A stretch of DNA of 64,000 nucleotides from Escallonia rubra (lineage: Eukaryota > Streptophyta > Magnoliopsida > Escalloniales > Escalloniaceae), in contig JAVXUO010001766.1 in the NCBI GenBank assembly GCA_033065855.1, positions 1 through 64,000 of the forward strand, in the 5' to 3' direction. The translations under genes were made by a program, and so were the position numbers. The notes under the pieces are model-generated. The model saw nothing but the letters and a program-made list of their open reading frames with translations. It did not search any database and was not told the DNA's origin. This document shows positions 56,725 through 64,000 of this stretch, one piece after another (the stretch's first letter is position 1; every line of letters starts with the position of its first letter).

Positions 56725-57436
56725 CTGTATCAACAAGATCAGTGCTTCAAATTCTGTGAACATTAGTGGGCTGAATGACATCCTTTGTAGTATAATCCCA
56801 GACCACATATAGGATGATCTCTATTTTGAAGTAACTAGCATGCACATGTTTGTAGTCGTGCAAACACATCAGACAGCATTATTTTTCAACATTAAAACAG
56901 AGGTTGATATCCCATCAAGTAAGAACATTCAAAATCACCAAACAAGCAGGGGGACTTCCCCCGCTTGTATACACATACAGGACGTGGCCGCCGGGGGGGG
57001 GGGGAGGGGGTCAGTCGGGTCTAGTCCCGCACCTTAACTATTTCACACCCCTGCTGTTGCTAGAGGACACAAGCTTACTGCCTAATGAGTAATAGATTAT
57101 GGTGCCATAGTGAATAAACTTTGCTGGAAGTTAGCAACAGATAACCGTCACTTTATAAGTTTAGTAGCAGTTCTGCACACATCTCAAGTGATGTATATTA
57201 GCAGCACTTATTTAGCATCACTTAATTTTTCCACTAACCATATTTAATGACCACGAATTGTGGTACAGGGGAGGAGGATTATACCCTCTTGCTACAATCC
57301 TGTTAGAATTACTGTATGTTATGAGAAAGAAGAGCTTTACTGAATACAAGAATACTAGATAACACGAGATTGTATACATATCGGGTACACAGAATTGGTA
57401 CATATACATATTAGACAACAGAGAACTCATGTTGGT

Positions 57437-60400
57437 TCACTCAAATTCGAAGTTGTATGGGGCAACAGGTACCTCTGGTTTCGCAAATGTGAGATCGTTG
57501 GTGGTAAATGGAACTATATAGGAAGGGAGGTCCGTACGTAGCAACGCCTGCCATCATGTAAGATGTCAACATTATCAAGAAAATTCAATTAACATGTTCA
57601 GCCACAGCTGTACAAATAAAAATTATGTTTGATTAAATTTATTTGGGAAAAGAGGAAAAATATCATAGAAGAACAAAAGTTATAAATAAAGCCTAAGCAT
57701 TATGCCATAAGTCTCGGAGCATGCATCAGAAGATGTTTTAATTGACTATTGTAATACAGTTTTACAGTAAAAGTTTAATTTAAATTGTATAAGAACCAGC
57801 AAGTGCTAGATTGAGGAGTCATGGTGAAATAATGCAATCTTGAGAAAATTGAATAGCAGAGAGCATGTCTATTCCAAAAGGTGCAACCAATTTCGTAGCA
57901 TGGCATTGATAAGCAAAGGAGCACATGGAGTGCTCGAAATCAACTGGAAGGGGAAAGTTTTGTCTTAAACTGACGAAGTCAATATGAAATAAGAAAATAT
58001 GTAAAAAATACGAGTTCATCTCTGGTTTTGCGCCACATGTCATCTGTTAATTCTTTCCAATTTGTTGAACCACCATTTTGTGAACTCTATCCAATTATTT
58101 CATTTAATTTATTCAGATGATTGTGTTATAAGCCATTATTCTCACAATCATAATTTTCACTTGATTAGCTTTATTATTACTTCCTCCATCCCATAATACT
58201 TAATCGTGTTTGACTTGCACGCTTATTTAGGATATGAGTTTCCCATTTTACCAAGAGAGAGAGAAAGAGGTAGAGAGTAGGCCTAGAGAAAGAAAGTGGG
58301 TGGGTGGAGGATTAATTATGGAGAAAGAAAATAGAATAAAATAAGTGTAAAAAGGGTAAAATACCTACATAATCTTTCTTATTTTGGACAGTGATAAATT
58401 TTTTTAGGAAAACACCTATATAATCTTTCTTACTTTGGAAAGTGATCAATTTTTCTGGGACAGCCCAAAAAGGAAATATGATCAAATTTTTTGGGACGGA
58501 GGGAGTACATCGCAATAATAACCACCTTAGGAGATTGAATGCATTGTACTAAAATAACATTTGACTCATTGCATCAGACTTTACCTACAGATACTTCTCG
58601 TTTCTCCTCAAACAAATTGCCCTAACAAGTTGGACACGCAAGAACACACCATTTGTAAAGGTGCATTAGTAATGGCGACATATGCTTTTCCACCATTTTT
58701 TTCTCAAAAAATATTTTGGTGAGCAACAATGGTGTGCAATAGTAAATGAGAAAGTGAAAATAACCTTGTCTTTAATAGTGAAAGAAATATTTAACTTTAT
58801 ATCAAAGTAGAAGTATACTAAAATAATAATATTAACAATTATATAAAAGATGAGTTACGCGTTGGTTGTACGACAAATGTCCTTTTTCCATTCTTAGCTC
58901 TCTGGTGAAGTACAACTTCAGTGAAACTCTTTATTACATAGTATTTAAAACAACTTAAGTTAGACTCATTCATGAAAGTAAAGGATTCAATGTACAAAAC
59001 AACTTAACATGAACCTTTATTAACTTTCTAAGCATTGACTTTCTACAAACTTACACATTAAATTCAGATTCCTATTAAACATTTAACTTCTTTCAATATT
59101 CTCATATTAGATAGAATAAACATCCAATTGAATGAAAACTTAAAAATTATCACAAAAACTCCATTGATGCTTTTGAGGTACATGTTTGTATACATTTGCA
59201 TTTTTACAACTACCTTCGATTTAGTCTATTGTTATACGTAAACTTTTGGAATATTCACTTAGCTCATTCACAAAATCCATGGTTTACAAATAAAAAGTAA
59301 AATAAAATTCATGGTTTGTTATTAAATACATTATAGTTACTTTCTCTGCATAGGTTTTGGCCCGTCATGATGATGTTCTATACCGGAGATGAAGAGCAGC
59401 AACATCAGTAACTGTCTACCTTGTCAAGCTGGATTAGGATCCCTTGTTGTACTAGAATTATAGCAACAGATATTTTTGTAGTTAACCACTAACACGTTTT
59501 GAAAGGAAAAGATCATATTTCGGATCCGTTCCGTGTGTAAAAAGACCCAGAACAAAGATCATCATCAAATAAGCCCTAAACTACACGTAGACCAGAAACT
59601 TTGTCCATAATAAACATAAACTAAGTCTCGAGCAACCCCCTTCAATGCCCACATCGGGAGTTTGTGATAGAGGGAAAACAAAAATACCGAACAAAAATAA
59701 AATTTGCCAAAGCGATGCCAGTTCAACTGCAGGCACAATTGGAATGCAACTCCTATGCTACTGTTGACCTTCAAAGATGATACTACTATCGATATTATTG
59801 CAGTACTAATACCAATACTACGAGTATACTCTCCTAATTCTAACATGACACAATCTGTTACGCGGTGGAGAGAGTCATAAAAACCTTGCAACCCACACTC
59901 ATGCATCACATTTTATGAAAGACTAACACTGAACTGAATTATCTTTACTCAGACAAACTAAAAACTTGATACTACAAGAAAACATATGTGACGAAAGATA
60001 GCATTACCAAATTCTTGCTCAGGATAGCCTGCTCGGCATTTGAAATCAAAGCCTGCAACCAAAAGATGAGTTATGAAGCATATAAGACTTACAGGATTGT
60101 GCAATCATAACAAACTTTGACTAAAAGAAATATGACACTGACAAAGGACAGGCTATACAACGAGGAATTACACAACCTGAAAGCAGTTCTTGGAAGATAT
60201 ATCTATTGCTGTGATAGTATGACGTGGTCGAACAGCTCAATAGGATCCGAAAGTTACAACAACTTGAACAGTACATTATTATTGTGCCGTTCTTTTGCAC
60301 ATATACTTTCCGTCAATTACACCACGTCATATCTTTGAGCATAAGAGAGAATAGTATTCCCCAATATTGAGCTAAGAACGGGGAAGGAGAAACTGGGAAG

Positions 60401-61641
60401 ATGAGGTTTTACATGGTTATAATATTGGATTCCATGTTATATGACACAAAACAACCAGTCGAATTGCAGTCAGTAAGCATGCTTTCCATTCTCACAGACT
60501 TCTAAATATTAGTTGCAGAAACATGGATATGGTAGTAGAAAGGTCCATATTTAATCAAGTAGGAAAAAATGATATATAACTAGGGTTTAGGGGAGGGGAG
60601 GAGGGAGAGACGAAAATTAGGGGTGTCTCTGCTCTCTGGTTCACCGGTGGTGGGTAGGGAGAGTTGTCGGAAAGGGAAGGAAGTGGGACACCCGGAAAAT
60701 AAAAACGAAAGGGATTTAGAGAGACAGTTTAAAAATGTTTTATACTGGTGGGGCCTAATAATGACATGGCGTGCCATGTCAGGTGGGAATCAAATTTTAG
60801 GATAAAGTGGTAGGAACTACCGCCTTGGTCGATTCCACATGGAACCAAGGTCTTGCATGATATACATAGATAGCAAGCGCATTCTATTTGTGCTTTGGAA
60901 ATCTTCTACATACAAAAAACTGGAATCCTACGCCAAAGCTTATGCTGTTTACTAGAGGAAATTCAAAAGCAATAGCTTTAGTGACAAAGGCCGCATGAAA
61001 GACTTTCTTCAGATCAGACTACTGCTGCCTCCAATTTTAGGGAGCTCCAATTTATCCAAGTTTATTTGCTATTCTTTTCTATACTGCTATTGTAAGAGAC
61101 TATCATATCCTACCTTATGTTTCAAATTATTTATAAGAAATCAACAACTTATGAACAATAGATTTGGATATGACTGAAGCGGTCCATGGCTGATGTCTGG
61201 TTCACCATAATGGGGAAGGACCAGTATACCATATATTGACAATCTTTCATAGGAAAAACAAGGAATTGACTAAACTGTTATGCACCATCATCCAGTGGCT
61301 TCAGACAAGAGCATGAAAAGGACCAAACTGGAAGAGGATCCACATCAATCACAATTTGCTACCAATGCAGTTCGGATCAGCTATATAATAAGATCCAACT
61401 CAGCAATATTTGCGAACTGTAATCATTGAGAGTAGTCAAATCCAACAGAAACCTGAACAGTAAGTCATGGTCTGACAAACTCAACTCAGATCAGGAAAAG
61501 GGCTCCATTTATATCTGATTCCAGTGTACTGTAAGGACATAAGAAGGCATTGTAAGACGTCACACTATAAGAGATTGACAACCTTTTTAATTCGCTCCTC
61601 TTCGACTTGATCAACATGTTCCAACAAGTTCTCCAACGTAC
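57437..61641 (-). CDS. Gene C: unknown conserved-looking protein, partial exon set
   Basis: Three exon candidates on the minus strand join in frame: 61583-61641 ('TLENLLEHVDQVEEERIKK'), 60008-60052 ('ALISNAEQAILSKNL') and 57437-57547 ('ALLRTDLPSYIVPFTTNDLT', then 'FAKPEVPVAPYNFEFE' and TGA). The two internal junctions are phase 0, with good GT-AG borders except for a weak acceptor at 61642. The first part is charged and helical (coiled-coil-like). I could not find the N terminus, which may lie further right or outside the window. I do not recognise the family. A second possible C-terminal exon is at 56599-56724. Introns are long (about 1.5-2.5 kb) and hold a Stowaway MITE. Confidence 0.5.
58180..58505. 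mobile_element. Stowaway-like MITE (Tc1/mariner), 326 bp
   Basis: The ends CTTCCTCCATCCCA and TGGGACGGAGGGAG are inverted repeats of the CTCCCTCCGTCC type, flanked by TA on both sides. Inside, the block 'ataatctttctta(t/c)tttgga(c/a)agtga' occurs twice. It lies in an intron of gene C. Confidence 0.88.
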
Positions 61642-61992
61642 CTTTTTTTATCAAAGAGGGGAAAAAAAAAGTAAGCAATCACAAATAAGAATGGGGGAGC
61701 AACAAAATAATCGCAAAATGAGGAAAATCACCAAAAAATCATCCACAAAACTTGTAAATTACGAGAGTGAAAAATGCGGTATGTTCTAGAATTCATTGAC
61801 TACTTAGTACTGAAGCGGGATGCTCAAGCTCTTTTTGCAGAAAACCGTAGAGCTGCATTGCTGGACAAACAATACGTATCATTCCCTCGCATGCGTTTGG
61901 GAAGTCTATTATATATTTTCACACCCCTATTACTCGCCCAAGAAGCCCATATTTGTCACTAAATATTGAATCGGTGACAAAATAAAGGGCTT
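61642..61992. other. Intergenic or intron DNA before the Mutator element
   Basis: Nothing recognised; AT-rich with a poly-A-like run near 61660. Confidence 0.4.
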
Positions 61993-62001
61993 TATGTTTT
62001 A
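61993..62001. repeat. 9-bp target site duplication (left) of MULE
   Basis: TATGTTTTA, identical to 63427-63435. Confidence 0.92.
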
Positions 62002-63426
62002 GGCCTAATCTCAAAACTGTACCCTCAAGTTTACCCCAAGTACAGCTTTAGTACCCAAGTTTGAAGGTGTGCTAAAGAAGTACCCAACTTTTAAAAAGTG
62101 TACCAAATCAGTACCTAAGATGACGGAGCACGGATGCCGTTAAAAAGTTAGAGAGGTAGGACTGTCATTAAAAAAGTGTTTTTATTTAAAAAGTTCAGAT
62201 ACTGATTTGATACGGTTTACTTTTATTACTTTTTCTTTTCACAGTCGTTCGATGTGGCACTATCTTAACCGTTTGATTATTTTATCTTCCTTAATTAATC
62301 ATTAAAAACTCTCTCTCTCTCTCTCTCTAAGCCACAGTCTCCCTGTCATCTCGGAGCCACTGGGTGTTGGGTTTGTGACGGCAATTGTGACACGCGGTGG
62401 TCGGCGACGGTGTTAGGCAACGATAGTGGTGGTAGTGGTGGTGGTGGTGGTCGTCTGGTGTGTGATGGTGGTAATGGATAAACCGTCGATCTGGCCGATT
62501 TGGCCACTGCCACCTCCCACACCAGTGAACGCACCACCGTCACCACCGATCTAGCGACCGCCATTACCTACCAACCTGTTTACCACCATCGTCCCTGACC
62601 GCCGGCAACCAAATCAATCTCTAATCACCGCCGACGCTCACATCCATGACCCAAGACCAACCGTCACCAGTGCACCAAGCACCACCACAACCTAACATCA
62701 CCATCACCGCAACTCCTACGTAGCGGCATCATCACTGCCAGTTGACTAAGCACCAATTTTTAAAAACCGGGGTACTGGTTATAACACGGCGTTTGTGCAC
62801 AATCTTCTCATTTCGGGTGACACGGTTCTGTAGAATCCGTGGCGTGGTTGCGAGGGGAGTTTGAATGTGCACAATCTTCTCCATGGTTTATGTATTTTGC
62901 TTCAAGCCTCTTACTGTGTGCGATGGTGTTGGTAGTGTGCAATGGTCGACAGTGTTGGGTTTGTGGCGGCGGTGTTGGGTTTATGACGGCAGTGGCCACA
63001 CACGGTGTTGGGTTTGTGACGGCCGGGTTGGGTTTGTGACGGCGATGGTGACACACGGTGGTCGACGACGGTGTTAGGCGACGATGGTGGTGGTGGTGGT
63101 GGTCTGGTGGGTGATGGTGGTAATGGATAAACCGTACCAAAGTCAAACGGCTGTGAAAAGAAAAAGTAGTAAAAGTAAACCGTACTCAATGAGTACCTAT
63201 GAAAAGTAAACCGTACCAAATCAGTACCTGAACTTTTTAAGTAAAAACACAAGTTTTAATAATGACAGTCCTACCCCTGACTTTTTAACGGCATCCGTAC
63301 TCCGTCAGCTTAGGTACTGATTTGGTACGCTTTTTAAAAGTTTAGTACTTCTTTGGCACACCTTCAAACTTTAGTACTAAAGTTGTACTTGGGGTAAACT
63401 TGAGGGCACAGTTTTGGGATTAGGCC
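62002..63426. mobile_element. Non-autonomous Mutator-like element with long TIRs, 1425 bp
   Basis: Terminal inverted repeats of about 250 bp start GGCCTAATCTCAAAACTGT (left) and, reversed on the right, GGCCTAATCCCAAAACTGT, and go on through 'cttgggtactaaagctgtac'-like blocks. The 9-bp target duplication TATGTTTTA is exact on both sides, which places it in the Mutator superfamily. There is no transposase. The interior has a CT microsatellite near 62310, GGT-rich repeats, and a direct repeat of about 115 bp (62365-62480 and about 63015-63130, sharing 'gtgatggtggtaatggataa'). Confidence 0.95.
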
Positions 63427-63435
63427 TATGTTTTA
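63427..63435. repeat. 9-bp target site duplication (right) of MULE
   Basis: TATGTTTTA, identical to 61993-62001. Confidence 0.92.
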
Positions 63436-64000
63436 ACAAATTATGGAGCTTCAGACAAGCACTTGAAGGTGTAGATTTATTCCTTCCCCCATAATTTCAT
63501 CAGGAAACAAACAAGTCAATTGCCCATATGGAAAAGTATAACTGTATTCATTTCAAATGAAATACTTGTCAATTACAGTAACCGCGCCAGTTATCATTTA
63601 TTAGCGTAAAGTATCAGAACAAGTCAACACTCGTTATTTTCACCAACACAACATTAATAGCTAACGATGAGTTGATAAGTACATACTTGCCGGTAATTGT
63701 ACCTAAATCCAGCCCTCATTTATAGCAAAGTTAGTATAGTCTTTTTCAATATTACCCTTGTAAGTCAACCACCACTTCAATGTTACTACAAATTATTACC
63801 TTTTCTCTGAACATGCAGAATGAGTAGATGAACAACTGAATTAGTTGTCAGGTAGCCATGGAAACAAAGTGAGAGTTCAAAGTGTCAATTGACAATGTAT
63901 GAAGATAAAATGACAGCGGAAACTTTGGGCAAAGTTCATGGTATTTGGGGTGATTTATCCTTTCCATTTCGGGCTACTCTTAGCTGAAACTTTGTGCCTA
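63436..64000. other. AT-rich DNA, nothing recognised
   Basis: No gene, repeat or splice-supported exon is seen up to the window end. It could be intron or upstream DNA of gene C. Confidence 0.4.

Noticed and set aside
1-64000. CRISPR arrays, rRNA, tRNA genes, bacterial operons
   Set aside because: The tandem arrays have no spacer pattern, tRNA-like sequence is limited to the SINE and primer sites, and the intron-bearing genes show plant nuclear DNA.

Overview
The window is nuclear DNA of a plant, most likely a eudicot. It has GT-AG introns, a nest of plant LTR retrotransposons, Mutator, hAT and Stowaway elements, an Au-type SINE, and two genes for plastid trigger-factor-like proteins. I cannot name the species.

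Layout. (1) 1-16776 is one large, fairly young Ty3/gypsy element of the Tat type on the minus strand, with its left LTR cut by the window edge. Its LTRs are about 2.8 kb and full of tandem repeats. It has gag-protease, a pol with two RNase H domains and no chromodomain, and, on the opposite strand between pol and the 3' LTR, a plant mobile domain (PMD) reading frame. (2) 18132-24156 (minus) is gene A, a trigger-factor N-domain protein whose first exon I could not find. A MITE, a retroelement-like insert and a SINE lie in or next to it. (3) 25.1-44.5 kb is a transposon nest. It holds three hAT relics, a rearranged Ty1/copia relic with two LTR copies in inverted orientation, an old Ty3/gypsy relic (29850-38722) with a younger Ty1/copia inside it and a Mutator-like element in its right LTR, and unrecognised AT-rich DNA. 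(4) 45972-54283 (plus) is gene B, a complete eight-exon paralog of gene A with 235 codons. A TIR element sits just upstream, flanked by a 118-bp direct repeat that duplicates gene B's start region. A gypsy solo LTR lies in intron 5. (5) 56.6-61.6 kb (minus) has terminal and internal exons of a gene I do not recognise (gene C). (6) A Stowaway MITE and a complete 1.4-kb non-autonomous Mutator element close the window.

Genes A and B lie head to head and share all seven splice phases that can be compared, including a 14-nt microexon that encodes part of the ribosome-binding loop. They are therefore old duplicates of one gene. Both would encode plastid proteins that keep only the ribosome-binding domain of bacterial trigger factor.

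The best candidates for something new are the conserved microexon at the ribosome-binding loop, the remodelled 5' region of gene B (duplicated start site plus an imported array of telo-box motifs), and the PMD frame carried antisense by the gypsy element. Domain calls come from reading translated motifs by eye; no database search was run.
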